From NCBI GenBank assembly GCA_017504265.1, contig JAFVRN010000036.1:1-33966 (forward strand): DNA of 33,966 bases, read 5' to 3'. This document shows positions 16,106 through 25,176 of the stretch, one piece after another. The stretch comes from Alistipes sp. (GTDB lineage: Bacteria > Bacteroidota > Bacteroidia > Bacteroidales > Rikenellaceae). Every line of letters starts with the position of its first letter. Positions within the stretch are counted from its first letter, which is position 1. The position numbers and the translations under genes are program-made. The notes beneath the pieces are model-generated. The model was given only the letters and a program-made list of their open reading frames with translations. It did no database searches and had not been told where the DNA came from.

Positions 16106-17149
16106 CTATCGTTGGCAGATATGTTGCAGCACACGGCGCAGCTTATCTATATCCTCCTCTTTTGTTGCCCAACTTGTGACAAGACGCACGGTGCTGTACT
16201 CTTCACCTCGTACTCCCCAATAATCGAACGAAGCCTGTTCGCGCAACTTGTCGATAAGGTTGTTGGGCAGATGAAAGAATTGCTGATTTGTAGGCGAGGC
16301 GATGACGGGAGTATACCCTGCCTCGGCAAAGGCCTCGGTAAGACGCTTGGCCATAGTTATGGCGTGGCGGCTTAAACGCAGGTACAACCCATCACGAAAC
16401 ATCTCCGAGAACTGCACTCCCAACAATCGTCCTTTGGCCAGGAGTGCCCCGTGTTGCTTGACCAGCGGAAAGAGGTTGCGCAGCAACTCCCTGCGTGTTA
16501 CAACCAACGCCTCTCCAAAGAGAGTGCCTTGCTTGGTGCCACCAATGTAGAATACGTCGGCAAGCTGCGCTATGTCACTTAGTGTGAAGTCGGCATTATC
16601 GGCTGCAAGGGCATAACCCAACCTCGCACCATCAATATATAGGGGTATCTGGTGGTTGCGGCAAACATCGCGCAATGCTTTCAACTCGTCGTGAGAGTAT
16701 ATTGTGCCATATTCGGTCGGCTGCGATATGTAGAGCATGCCCGGTGCTACCATATGGGGATAGGTCTCATCTGCATAAAACTCTGTGATGAAGGCATCTA
16801 CATCCTCGGCCGAAAGCTTTCCCTCGTGGTGCGGCAGTGTGAGAACTTTGTGACCCGAAGCCTCTATTGCTCCCGCTTCGTGTACGGCTATATGGCCGCT
16901 ATCTGCTGCCAACACCCCCTCGTGGCGAGCCAACAGACCGTCAATCGCCGTGGCGTTGGTCTGTGTGCCGCCTACAAGGAAGAATATTTCGGCCTCGGGC
17001 AGGCTGATTGCCTTACGTATGAGATCTTTGGCTTCGGTCGTGTAGGGGTCGTTGCCATAACCTGCCGTAAGTTCTAAGTTGGTGCGCACCAAAGCATCCA
17101 TAATCGCCGGATGCGCACCTGCCATATAGTCCGAGTCGAAGCGTACCAT
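16106..17149 (-). CDS. ltaE: low-specificity L-threonine aldolase
   Basis: The 347-residue PLP enzyme of fold type I belongs to the threonine aldolase / beta-eliminating lyase family and cleaves threonine or allo-threonine to glycine and acetaldehyde. Visible features are GGTQTNATAI (60-69), the cofactor-stacking region SGHIAVHEAGA, YIDGARLGYA (D173, R176) and the Schiff-base lysine in YIGGTKQG (K206). It is complete. The gene follows the large lipoprotein by 16 bp and precedes two envelope proteins; no shared role is apparent. Confidence 0.92.
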   Translation of the reverse strand: MVRFDSDYMAGAHPAIMDALVRTNLELTAGYGNDPYTTEAKDLIRKAISLPEAEIFFLVGGTQTNATAIDGLLARHEGVLAADSGHIAVHEAGAIEASGHKVLTLPHHEGKLSAEDVDAFITEFYADETYPHMVAPGMLYISQPTEYGTIYSHDELKALRDVCRNHQIPLYIDGARLGYALAADNADFTLSDIAQLADVFYIGGTKQGTLFGEALVVTRRELLRNLFPLVKQHGALLAKGRLLGVQFSEMFRDGLYLRLSRHAITMAKRLTEAFAEAGYTPVIASPTNQQFFHLPNNLIDKLREQASFDYWGVRGEEYSTVRLVTSWATKEEDIDKLRRVLQHICQR

Positions 17150-17165
17150 ACTGTTCTGTGCTCTT

Positions 17166-18791
17166 TTATTTCTTTAATTCAGGAACATATATATCTATGC
17201 CCATCTCGAAGAATTCGGTAGCGGGTGAGCGATTCTCATAGAGGATGGGTACAGGCTCTCCATAATAGATGTCGCTCATATTACCCTCTTCATCTTCGGC
17301 AACACCGGCAAAGAAAAACTCATCGGCAGAGTACCATAATGTGACTACTGTTGGCGATGGAGTTGGTTCATAGAGCATAAAATCCTCCATAAATGCCTCC
17401 TTGCTGTACTCATATCGCATCCAGTCCTCGAACCAGAAATAGTATATCTTGTCGCAGGCGATATTGGTTTTTGCCTCTACCGCCACCAAACATTCGCACT
17501 CCTCGGTAAGTGACATATAGCGTTCGTCGATGGCTGCAACCTCATTAATATCAAATATTTTAAGCACATCAATACTCTCGATATATACTGCACTTTCGGC
17601 TTGTGATGGTGTGGTAAAGCGGTATACATATAGCGAGCTTGTAGGCATCTTGCCATCACATCCAAAGGCTGCTACGACATACTCCGACGACGGCATAAGC
17701 GGCATGAGCTTCTCGCTATGTGGTCCCTCGAATATGGCGGGTATGTAGTACTCTATAATTTTGTTCATCGTCTCCAAGTCATCTTCCGATTCGGGGAATT
17801 GTTCGGCCGTAAGGAATACGCAGGCGTAGGGCTCATCGCTCGATGGCGTGAGTGTAAGCTCTGCGTCGTATGGAGTGATATTTGTTACGGCTATGTCAAT
17901 GCTCAGCTCTGAGTATAGCGGATCTCCCGTTGTAAAGTAGTGTGTCTGTGGGGTAGAACATAGCAGTGGCAGTTGATCGTCGCTTATGGCAAAGGTAAGC
18001 AACATATAGTTGGTATTGGGGTCGAGTCGCTCGCTGAACTCCGCAGCACCCTTATGGCAGAAGTTCTCCTTCGATACTCCCTGAACGTCGATAAGCTCCT
18101 GGAAATCGTCTACGGCCATATTACGGTAGTATGTGATATATTCGTCGGTAATCTCCATACCGTTGTGGATGAAATATGGGTCGTTGTCGGGGATGATGTA
18201 GTGGTAGTAGTAGCCGTCATAAGCGTTTGGCTCAATGCTTAGCGATGCTACGTTTCCATCAATGCTATGCTCAGTAGTGAATGTTATCTCACGAAGCTCA
18301 GGAGTGGTTGTGCGTAGCAGTGTGTAGCAGATGTCGGTGGTTGCACTGTAGTACTCGCCATCGAACTCTACACCATAACAATATACGATATAGTCGGTAT
18401 CGGGATACAGATTGATACCCTTATAACCGAGCTTATCGCCGGATGTCAGCCAGCCGGCAGCCTGCAAAAAGTCACGCATAGGCATCTCGAATTCTGCTGC
18501 CATCGCGCTGAAATAGAGGTAGTCGTCTTCGAGAAGCTCCTGCTCGGTGTCAATACCATTCATATAGAAGTGCTTCAACTCCGATAGGAACACTATATAC
18601 TCCATAGATTTATCCTCGGGGATGATGCTTGTGGCTACACTGGTGTGCGTAACGGTATTCATCTCGAAACTAAAAGCTTGATCCTGAGTGCCAGGAGTAG
18701 GCTCATCGCTACCGTTGGGCTCGCAACCAATGGTGAAAGCCAGTGCGGCAAGAGCCGCTACGTTTAACAAACAGTGAATAATTCTCATCAT
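17166..18791 (-). CDS. modular lipoprotein with FN3-like repeats
   Basis: From the tandem ATGs at 18791 the protein has 541 residues, a signal peptide and lipobox TIGC (Cys23). The mature part is acidic and built of repeated modules. Three have a matching strand pattern ending in LYPDTDYIVYCYG, LDPNTNYMLLTFA and LMPSSEYVVAAFG, followed by a threonine-rich FTT strand; a fourth C-terminal module has WYSADEFFFAGVAEDEEGN. The NTxY pattern is like the F-G strands of fibronectin type III domains. It is probably a surface or periplasmic binding protein; ligand unknown. A start at 18836 was rejected because it lies beyond the -7 element. Confidence 0.7.
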   Translation of the reverse strand: MMRIIHCLLNVAALAALAFTIGCEPNGSDEPTPGTQDQAFSFEMNTVTHTSVATSIIPEDKSMEYIVFLSELKHFYMNGIDTEQELLEDDYLYFSAMAAEFEMPMRDFLQAAGWLTSGDKLGYKGINLYPDTDYIVYCYGVEFDGEYYSATTDICYTLLRTTTPELREITFTTEHSIDGNVASLSIEPNAYDGYYYHYIIPDNDPYFIHNGMEITDEYITYYRNMAVDDFQELIDVQGVSKENFCHKGAAEFSERLDPNTNYMLLTFAISDDQLPLLCSTPQTHYFTTGDPLYSELSIDIAVTNITPYDAELTLTPSSDEPYACVFLTAEQFPESEDDLETMNKIIEYYIPAIFEGPHSEKLMPLMPSSEYVVAAFGCDGKMPTSSLYVYRFTTPSQAESAVYIESIDVLKIFDINEVAAIDERYMSLTEECECLVAVEAKTNIACDKIYYFWFEDWMRYEYSKEAFMEDFMLYEPTPSPTVVTLWYSADEFFFAGVAEDEEGNMSDIYYGEPVPILYENRSPATEFFEMGIDIYVPELKK

Positions 18792-18824
18792 CGTTAATAG
18801 TTTTACTTTAAGGTTTATTTCGCG

Positions 18825-18832
18825 CAAATATA
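18825..18832 (-). promoter_or_regulatory. -7 promoter element of the modular lipoprotein operon
   Basis: TATATTTG on the minus strand, 33 bp before the start at 18791, with TTTG about 22 bp upstream (plus 18855-18858). Confidence 0.65.
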
Positions 18833-18968
18833 GCAAAAAAATATTAACTCACACCAAAAATAGTCAGATGTGTTATTTTTTTGATTGTCAAATGTCGCTG
18901 TTAAACCTATTATGGCTTTTGTGATAACTTTTTTAGTGTGAATGGTTACAACGATACGAAATTTTCGG

Positions 18969-18976
18969 TAACTTTG
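18969..18976 (+). promoter_or_regulatory. -7 promoter element of the Rel gene
   Basis: TAACTTTG fits the consensus and lies 29 bp before the start at 19006. The -33 box is weak (GTTA, 20 bp upstream). Confidence 0.65.
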
Positions 18977-19005
18977 CATTGTATTACCACCCAACAATAT
19001 ATGTT

Positions 19006-20877
19006 ATGAACGAAATCTACGCAGCCCAAATACGTAACAGCATAGACCAGCTCTTTTCACGTATGGCCGGTCGCTGCTCATCGGAAGAGATAGCGCGTAT
19101 GCGTGCAGCATATGAACTTGCAGCATTGGCACACAGTAAGCAACATCGTAAGAGTGGCGAGCCTTATATCTTTCATCCCATTGCCGTAGCTACAATTGTT
19201 GCTGAGGAGCTTGAACTTGGCGAGAACCCTGTAATATCGGCATTCCTGCACGACGTTGTCGAGGATACGGAGTATACCATAGAGGATATAAAGCAGCGTT
19301 TTGGTGACGATGTAGCCTTCCTTGTGGATACGGTTACGAAGCGTAAGAAGGATAGCTATCAGCACTCTAAGCAGGTGGATAACTATCGTCAGATATTGGA
19401 GTCGGTACACTACGATATACGAGCCTTGCTGATAAAACTTGCCGACCGTCTGCACAATATGCGCACCTTGGAGAGTATGCGCCCCGATAAGCAGATGAAG
19501 ATAGCCGGAGAGACCGACTACTTTTATGCCCCTTTGGCCAATCGTCTCGGCCTGTACCATATCAAGACCGAACTTGAAAATCTGTCGTTCCGCTATCGTT
19601 GTCCACGTGACTATGCTATCGTAGAAGAGATGCTCCGTGAGGAACGTGAGGCCGACAGACCACGTTTGGAGCGTTTTACTGCCAAGATTGCAGAGCTGTT
19701 AGATAGTGCCGGTATCACGGCTCGTACCGAGGTACGCTACCGTAAGCCGTATAGCATTTGGCGTAAGATGCAGGCCACGGGTAGCGATATTCGTCATATC
19801 GATGGTAAGCACTATATACGTATCATATATCCCAATACGGAGGGTTGTTCGGAGAAGAGCATGAGCCTGCGCATATATGCTACGCTTACAGATGTGTTTA
19901 AGGAGCGTCCGGGCAGTGTATCCAATTATATTGATGCCCCCAAGGAGAATGGCTATCAGAGTTTCCATGTTAAGCTGCTTAGCGAGCAGGGACTATGGGA
20001 GGAGATACACATATCCTCGGAGCGTATGGTGCGTAACTCACGCCTCGGATGTGCTGCCGAGCGTACCGAGGATAATGTTAAGGCGTGGCTCGAAAAGTTC
20101 AAGGCTATCTTGCAGGATGTCGCCGACGATAATCACGATATGGAGTTTATGGATGGTGTTACATCTACCTTCTATAACGACGATATAATGGTCTTCACGC
20201 CCAAGGGACGCGGAGTGATTCTTCCGAAGGGGGCTACGGCTCTTGACTTCGCCTTCGAGATACACAGCAAGGTGGGCGAGAAGGCTGTATATGCGCGTAT
20301 CAATGGCAAGCTGTCGTCGTTGCGCACGGTGCTACATCGTGGCGACTGTGTGGAGATAGGCACGGCAGATGATGCCCGCCCCGAGGAGGAGTGGATGGGA
20401 CACGTATCAACATATCGTGCAAAACGCTATCTGAGAGGCTATTTCGCCAATCTGCCACGCTTGGAGTATGAACGTTGTGACCATTGCCGTCCTCTGCCCG
20501 GTGACGAGGTTGTCGGTTTCCGTGACCACGAGGGACATATCGTGCTTCATAAGCGAGATTGTACGACTGCCATACGTCTTGCCTCGCAGCACGGTGACTC
20601 GATTATATCGGTAAACTTCGAGGAGAATCCGGCATTCCTTTACCCCGTGAAGATACGTGTCAAGGGTATCGACCGCTACCATCTTATGAGCGACCTTATA
20701 GATTGCATCACCGACAAGCTGCACCTTACCATGACCTCGCTTGCCACCGAGAACATAGACCGCATAGCGATATGCAATATCGAGTTCCTGGTACACTCAC
20801 TCAGTGAGTTACAAAAGGTTATGGAGAGTATCGGGAAGATTGACGGAATCGACGAAGTTAGTCATCTGCATGTTTAA
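19006..20877 (+). CDS. RelA/SpoT paralogue, probably (p)ppGpp hydrolase
   Basis: The 623-residue protein has the Rel order: HD hydrolase (about 35-155), synthetase-like (240-350), TGS (392-452) and C-terminal ACT (about 555-623). The hydrolase residues look intact: H57, H82-D83, E86-D87 and D147 in KLADRLHN. The synthetase-like domain is altered. Where active Rel has FDLIAIR, this has IDGKHYIR, putting Gly267 at the catalytic Asp. GRFKDYI is replaced by GSVSNYI, and EIQIR by EIHIS. NGYQSFH is kept. This suggests a hydrolase with weak or no synthesis. The protein is about 100 residues shorter than full-length Rel. Start 19006 gives MNEIYAAQIR; the ATG at 18979 is too near the promoter. Confidence 0.85.
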   Translation: MNEIYAAQIRNSIDQLFSRMAGRCSSEEIARMRAAYELAALAHSKQHRKSGEPYIFHPIAVATIVAEELELGENPVISAFLHDVVEDTEYTIEDIKQRFGDDVAFLVDTVTKRKKDSYQHSKQVDNYRQILESVHYDIRALLIKLADRLHNMRTLESMRPDKQMKIAGETDYFYAPLANRLGLYHIKTELENLSFRYRCPRDYAIVEEMLREEREADRPRLERFTAKIAELLDSAGITARTEVRYRKPYSIWRKMQATGSDIRHIDGKHYIRIIYPNTEGCSEKSMSLRIYATLTDVFKERPGSVSNYIDAPKENGYQSFHVKLLSEQGLWEEIHISSERMVRNSRLGCAAERTEDNVKAWLEKFKAILQDVADDNHDMEFMDGVTSTFYNDDIMVFTPKGRGVILPKGATALDFAFEIHSKVGEKAVYARINGKLSSLRTVLHRGDCVEIGTADDARPEEEWMGHVSTYRAKRYLRGYFANLPRLEYERCDHCRPLPGDEVVGFRDHEGHIVLHKRDCTTAIRLASQHGDSIISVNFEENPAFLYPVKIRVKGIDRYHLMSDLIDCITDKLHLTMTSLATENIDRIAICNIEFLVHSLSELQKVMESIGKIDGIDEVSHLHV

Positions 20878-20887
20878 TCTGTCGATA

Positions 20888-20919
20888 AGTAATGGCTGCC
20901 CCGCAGGGCAGCCATTACT
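20888..20919. terminator. shared terminator between convergent genes
   Basis: AGTAATGGCTGCCC (20888-20901) pairs almost perfectly with GGGCAGCCATTACT (20906-20919) around a four-base loop. It lies between the Rel stop and the stop of the convergent choloylglycine-hydrolase-family gene, and can serve both. Confidence 0.85.
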
Positions 20920-20927
20920 CATTGTAT

Positions 20928-21992
20928 CTATATAACCTGTTCGATAGGTTGCGTAGTGGTGGTATCGAGGGGATAGCTATCGTACTTGGCCTTTAGGAAG
21001 TCTATGTTATTCAGGTCGATACAACGTATTGTGTTGTTGTAGGCTGTTTTGTAGTATACCTTACGGGCTTTCAAATCTATTGCCGAAGTCCACTGCGTAG
21101 CACTCGGCATGGAGTGTTCATCGGGATTTTCGATAGCAATGGGCACATCGAAATTGTTGAGCAGATGGAAACATTGCAAGACGGTATCTTTGCCCGTAGG
21201 TTGTATTGGTGCGGTATTGCGGAAGAAGGCGGCACGCACAAAGCGTGAGGGTGGTGTAAAGTCGCCCGGTAGTCCGAGCATTGCAGAGCTGCCTCCCAAT
21301 GGTTGTAGAGTGACGCTGCCGAGTGTAAGGTTGGGTGCGCTACCGGCACGCAGATTAACGTAGTTCTCCAAGTTGGCCATCTGCCACTCGAATCCGGGAG
21401 CGTTGGTAAGTACGCCTATCTCATTTTCGTAGAAGTGTACAACGCCATCGACAATCTCCATTACCACCTGTCGTCCCGAGGGCTCGCCTATACGCCAGTG
21501 TACCACCGATGTTGCTTCGAGCGACACTATATCTACCTTGTCGATGGATGCTATCAACTCGTCGATGGTGGCAAACTGGGTCAGAAGCCACTCCACTACT
21601 TGCAGGTCGGCCAATGTTACATCTGCACGTTGCTCGTCGTATGGCTTATAGCTGCCATAGCGAGGAAAGAAGAAGAGCCCGGCCGAGAGTCCCATCTCGT
21701 TTATGCCCTCGGCGATAAACTCACGTTGTACCACGGCGAGGCCTACAACACCATAGCGCGAGGTGAACTCCAAACCGTTAAGTCCCTTTGGGGTATAGGA
21801 GCGTAGTGGCTCGTTGCGAGGGATTATAACATACTCGCTTTTCAGCGGGCTGTATGCCCACTCTATCGTTCGCGCCTGAACATAGCTGCCATCACGCGAT
21901 GTGAGCGATATTCCGGTGCAGGCAACAGAGAGGTGAGATGCTCCGAGCATCGATGCTGTTGCTAAAAAAAGTCCTGTCATAAATTTTCTCAT
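20928..21992 (-). CDS. choloylglycine hydrolase-family amidase (Ntn hydrolase)
   Basis: The 354-residue linear amide C-N hydrolase carries a signal peptide ending at SVA, so that Cys25 would become the N-terminal nucleophile (CTGISL). Other family positions are R41 in ARTIEW, N98 in EGINEMGL, N197 in LTNAPGFEW and an Arg in PSRFVRA. The Asp that follows the early Arg in bile salt hydrolases is Glu44 here. The family includes bile salt hydrolases and penicillin V acylases; sequence alone does not choose between them. Exported location and a single-gene transcript fit a periplasmic amidase acting on bile conjugates, acyl-amino acids or N-acyl lipids. Confidence 0.85.
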   Translation of the reverse strand: MRKFMTGLFLATASMLGASHLSVACTGISLTSRDGSYVQARTIEWAYSPLKSEYVIIPRNEPLRSYTPKGLNGLEFTSRYGVVGLAVVQREFIAEGINEMGLSAGLFFFPRYGSYKPYDEQRADVTLADLQVVEWLLTQFATIDELIASIDKVDIVSLEATSVVHWRIGEPSGRQVVMEIVDGVVHFYENEIGVLTNAPGFEWQMANLENYVNLRAGSAPNLTLGSVTLQPLGGSSAMLGLPGDFTPPSRFVRAAFFRNTAPIQPTGKDTVLQCFHLLNNFDVPIAIENPDEHSMPSATQWTSAIDLKARKVYYKTAYNNTIRCIDLNNIDFLKAKYDSYPLDTTTTQPIEQVI

Positions 21993-22056
21993 AATAGATC
22001 TGTTTTAGCATGGCTAAGCATAAATCATACCTTTGAGCCAAAGAGTACTGTTTGCG

Positions 22057-22088
22057 ATTGTATAACAGAATATTTTTTATTATATTTG
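22057..22088 (+). promoter_or_regulatory. promoter of the peptide-lipoprotein-C10 protease operon
   Basis: ATTG (22057-22060), 20 bp, then TATATTTG (22081-22088), 30 bp before the first start at 22119. Confidence 0.75.
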
Positions 22089-22118
22089 CAACTGATATTA
22101 ACCTTAAATGTAACTGTT

Positions 22119-22247
22119 ATGTTAAATGAGAATTATCAGGCTCCTATGCTCGATATTGTAGGAGTTTTTGTAGAGAGTGGTTTTGCTCTGTCGTCTGTTG
22201 GTGGCGGTTTGGAAAATCCCGATGTAAAAGATGATCAAGATTGGTAG
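22119..22247 (+). CDS. 42-residue peptide, first gene of C10 protease operon
   Basis: A short ATG-initiated frame encodes 42 residues: N-terminal MLNENYQAP, a hydrophobic middle LDIVGVFVE, then SGFALSSVGGG and an acidic tail ending DDQDW. It is placed 30 bp after a good promoter and ends 2 bp before the lipoprotein start, which argues for real translation. I recall that Bacteroidales often have 40-60-residue peptides of this pattern (YxxP, then GFAxS, then an acidic tail with W) ahead of such lipoprotein genes. It has no signal peptide. The triple Gly after SSV could be a leader cleavage site, in which case it would be a secreted peptide; this is speculative. Confidence 0.7.
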   Translation: MLNENYQAPMLDIVGVFVESGFALSSVGGGLENPDVKDDQDW

Positions 22248-22249
22248 TT

Positions 22250-23356
22250 ATGAAGAGAATTATTTTTATGGCTGTCGCACTGCTTGTTGCTACGGCCTGC
22301 TCTAAGAGTAATGTCGAGGAGATGCGTCACGATAGGCTGTCAAAAGATAAGATATATGCCACTATCGCTGATGTAGATACTCGTGTGGTCCTCAACTCCA
22401 AACTTAACACAGTATGGAATGTCGAGGATGAGATTGTTGTTGTCAATAAGGATGGTATTTCGCATTGGCAGTACGATAGTAGTGACAAAAGTCGCTCGGG
22501 TAGCTTCAGCTGCATTGAGGAGATAGCAACCGATCTCTCGGCAATAGAGTTCGACGATATGTCGGTTGCTGTATATGCCGCCAAGAGCCCCTATTATCAG
22601 AACAATCTGGGTAAGTTGCACTTTATATCGGAGGTAGCTGCCCTGCAGAAGTATGAGGTGGATAGCTATGCTTCGGGTATCAACACTATGGTAGCCAATA
22701 GTAGCGATGCTACGTACTACTCCTTTAAGAATGTGCTGGGATACCTGCGCTTGGCTATTAAGGGTGATAAGAGCGTTGAGAGCATAGTGCTTCGCGGTAA
22801 TGACAACGAGCCGCTTGCGGGTGAGTTTACGGTGAGTGCGCTGGATGTTAAGAAGTGGGGTTGGAGCGAGTCTGCGCAGGGGCAGAACATAACGCTCGAC
22901 TGCGGTAGCGAGGGTGTGAAGCTCGATGAGTCGGCCTCTACATACTTCTATTTTGTCCTACCTCCTATGACCTTCGATAATGGCTTTACGGTTGTCATCA
23001 ACTTCACGGATGATAGCTCTGTGGAGCATAGCACCTCGAAGAAGGTTGTCATCGAGCGTAATACCTTACAGCCAATGTCGGTTATCGACATTAGTGGCGG
23101 TGAGGTAACAACGCAGTTTGTTAAGATATACCACAGCGGTACAACTATCTCAGCTCCTGTACTCACCGGTACGGATGACCTCGCCGGATATATCTATTGG
23201 GGTGATGACAATCAGAGTGCTTTGGGTGCAGTTGCATCATATACCTATGACGATGGTGTCGATACTCACGTAATAGAGATTGTGGCTACCGATGCCGAGA
23301 CAATATCGGTCGAGAGCTGCAAGGGTATTTCGCAGATAGATCTGTCTAACTTTTAA
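22250..23356 (+). CDS. fimbrillin-like lipoprotein with C-terminal PKD-like domain
   Basis: From the ATG at 22250 the protein has 368 residues and a lipobox (VATAC, Cys17). The segment TRVVLNSKLNTVWNVEDEI is typical of Mfa-like/fimbrillin-family proteins (TR...W..GD.I pattern), as is the central FKNVLGYLRLAI block. The C-terminal 70 residues contain GYIYWGDDN and end GISQIDLSNF, as in small PKD-like modules of Bacteroidales surface proteins. It may be a fimbrial subunit or a surface adhesin. It is co-transcribed with the peptide (2-bp gap) and the C10 protease (11-bp gap). Confidence 0.75.
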   Translation: MKRIIFMAVALLVATACSKSNVEEMRHDRLSKDKIYATIADVDTRVVLNSKLNTVWNVEDEIVVVNKDGISHWQYDSSDKSRSGSFSCIEEIATDLSAIEFDDMSVAVYAAKSPYYQNNLGKLHFISEVAALQKYEVDSYASGINTMVANSSDATYYSFKNVLGYLRLAIKGDKSVESIVLRGNDNEPLAGEFTVSALDVKKWGWSESAQGQNITLDCGSEGVKLDESASTYFYFVLPPMTFDNGFTVVINFTDDSSVEHSTSKKVVIERNTLQPMSVIDISGGEVTTQFVKIYHSGTTISAPVLTGTDDLAGYIYWGDDNQSALGAVASYTYDDGVDTHVIEIVATDAETISVESCKGISQIDLSNF

Positions 23357-23367
23357 TCCGATGTGTT

Positions 23368-25170
23368 ATGAAAAAGATAACTCTTTTACTTCTATTAACC
23401 ATAACGTCGCTGGGACTCTTTGCCGCACCTATTGATGAGAGCCGTGCACGTGAGATTGCGGAGAGCTTCTTCAGCGGTTACTCTACACGAGGCTCGTCGA
23501 GTGACGTAGATTTGGCATGGTCGGGTAGCAGCTTCCTCGCTCAACCATTTGGCACGACGGATGCCGATGCTACACTTTATATATATAACAGAGCTTCGAA
23601 CGATGGATATGTTATCGTGTCGGGCGACGATAACACAGCTCCTATTGTTGCTTTCTCGTTGGATCGTGCCTTTGATGTGGAGAATATGCCATTTACCACC
23701 AGGCGACTTCTCGAGGCATGGAACGAGCAGATTGCTGCGGCACGTGCAGGTCTGATCCCGCCCGTAAAACTTGCCTCGCAGGGAAATGTTGTCAAGAAGT
23801 ACGATACGGCTCAGTGGAGTCAGTTTACCCCATATAACGATGAGTGCCCTATTATCGATGGCTATCGGGCTGTTACGGGCTGTGTAGCTACGGCAATGTC
23901 TATCATATGCCACTACAATAAGTGGCCAAAGGAGGTTAGCGGCGAAACGCCGGCATATACCTATGATGATATGGTAGACAAAAATACGAAACGTAGTATA
24001 GCTGCCAATCCGCTTGGCCCGACATACGACTATGATAATATGCTTATGGGTTATTATGATTCGAATGGTTATTCTAAGTATAATGAAGTTCAGGGAGCTG
24101 CCGTAGCACGTCTTATGCACGATATGGGTACCTCCGTAGAGATGATGTATCACCATACCGGTTCGGGAGCTTTTGATGATATGGTGCCCAAGGCCTTCTA
24201 TACCTATTTCAAGTACTCTAAGCAGGCTACATATCTCCCACATGGAGAGATGAGCGAAGAGAAGTGGACTGCCATGTTACAGGAGAATCTCGCTGCATAT
24301 GGCCCTACATATTTCAGTGGTGCTGGTGAGGAGGGTGGCCACGCCTTTGTATTGGATGGCTATACCGATGCCGGATACTTCCATATAAACTATGGCTGGG
24401 AAGGTGAAGGTAATGGCTACTATCTTCTTCCCAAGATAGATTTTTATGCGTATCAGGGCGCAGTATTCTATCTCGAGCCCGATAAGGATGGAACGTCAAG
24501 CTTCCGTGACTTTTTGGTGTTGCGCTATTATGACGACTCTTATAAGGGTATCACCACCGATACCACAGAGTATGTTAAGGGTGAAGCTTTTAGAGTGTGG
24601 ATTGGAAATATTACTAATTTGGGTAATACAGCCTTTACGGGTGATGTCGCCTTGGTTTTATGCGATAAAGATGGAGAGGTTAAACAGACACTGCGCAACT
24701 ATAAGTTTAGTGGCAGTGATAAAATTGATGTGCATTATGGCACCATCTTGGGCCCTGTAACGGTAACAATCAGCAAGGATTTGGCCAAGGGAGATCGTCT
24801 GCGTATCTACTATAAGGGTGCTAATTCCGCAGAGTGGCAGTGGGCCACGGCCTATGACGCAAACGCCGTAGATGAGATTATTGTGTGTGATACCGAACAG
24901 GAAGAGCCCGAAGAGCCCGAAGAGCCGGCAACACCTATCGACGAGGCACTATCATTTACATACTCAAAGGTAGACAAGACCATTGCTATCACATCACAGA
25001 TAGATGTTGATTATAGGTTGGTGTACGGTACTAATACCAATATTGAATATAAAGTGATTAAGGCCGGTGAGAGTGCTACGATTGATTGCTCTTCGTTGCC
25101 TGCGGGTAGTTATACCTTCACCTTTAACAATGCTACATCGGAGAGTTATGTGCTTAAATTAGAGCTGTAA
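23368..25170 (+). CDS. C10-family (streptopain-like) cysteine protease
   Basis: The 600-residue secreted protease has a signal peptide (about 1-20), a propeptide (about 21-140) and a peptidase C10 domain with the nucleophile in AVTGCVATAM (Cys172) and the catalytic His in GGHAFVLDGY (His325), followed by NYGWEGEGNGYY. A beta-rich region follows, then an EEPEEPEEP linker and a last 75 residues that end LPAGSYTFTFNNATSESYVLKLEL-like, resembling type IX sorting or Ig-like tails. Streptopain and Bacteroides Bfp proteases are relatives; they are activated by propeptide removal. No separate staphostatin-like inhibitor gene is visible unless the preceding lipoprotein acts so. Confidence 0.9.
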   Translation: MKKITLLLLLTITSLGLFAAPIDESRAREIAESFFSGYSTRGSSSDVDLAWSGSSFLAQPFGTTDADATLYIYNRASNDGYVIVSGDDNTAPIVAFSLDRAFDVENMPFTTRRLLEAWNEQIAAARAGLIPPVKLASQGNVVKKYDTAQWSQFTPYNDECPIIDGYRAVTGCVATAMSIICHYNKWPKEVSGETPAYTYDDMVDKNTKRSIAANPLGPTYDYDNMLMGYYDSNGYSKYNEVQGAAVARLMHDMGTSVEMMYHHTGSGAFDDMVPKAFYTYFKYSKQATYLPHGEMSEEKWTAMLQENLAAYGPTYFSGAGEEGGHAFVLDGYTDAGYFHINYGWEGEGNGYYLLPKIDFYAYQGAVFYLEPDKDGTSSFRDFLVLRYYDDSYKGITTDTTEYVKGEAFRVWIGNITNLGNTAFTGDVALVLCDKDGEVKQTLRNYKFSGSDKIDVHYGTILGPVTVTISKDLAKGDRLRIYYKGANSAEWQWATAYDANAVDEIIVCDTEQEEPEEPEEPATPIDEALSFTYSKVDKTIAITSQIDVDYRLVYGTNTNIEYKVIKAGESATIDCSSLPAGSYTFTFNNATSESYVLKLEL

Positions 25171-25176
25171 TCTCTA

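Noticed and set aside
23395-24243. 282-codon minus frame within the C10 protease gene
   Set aside because: It is antisense to a protease with a complete catalytic pair, with no promoter or known domain.
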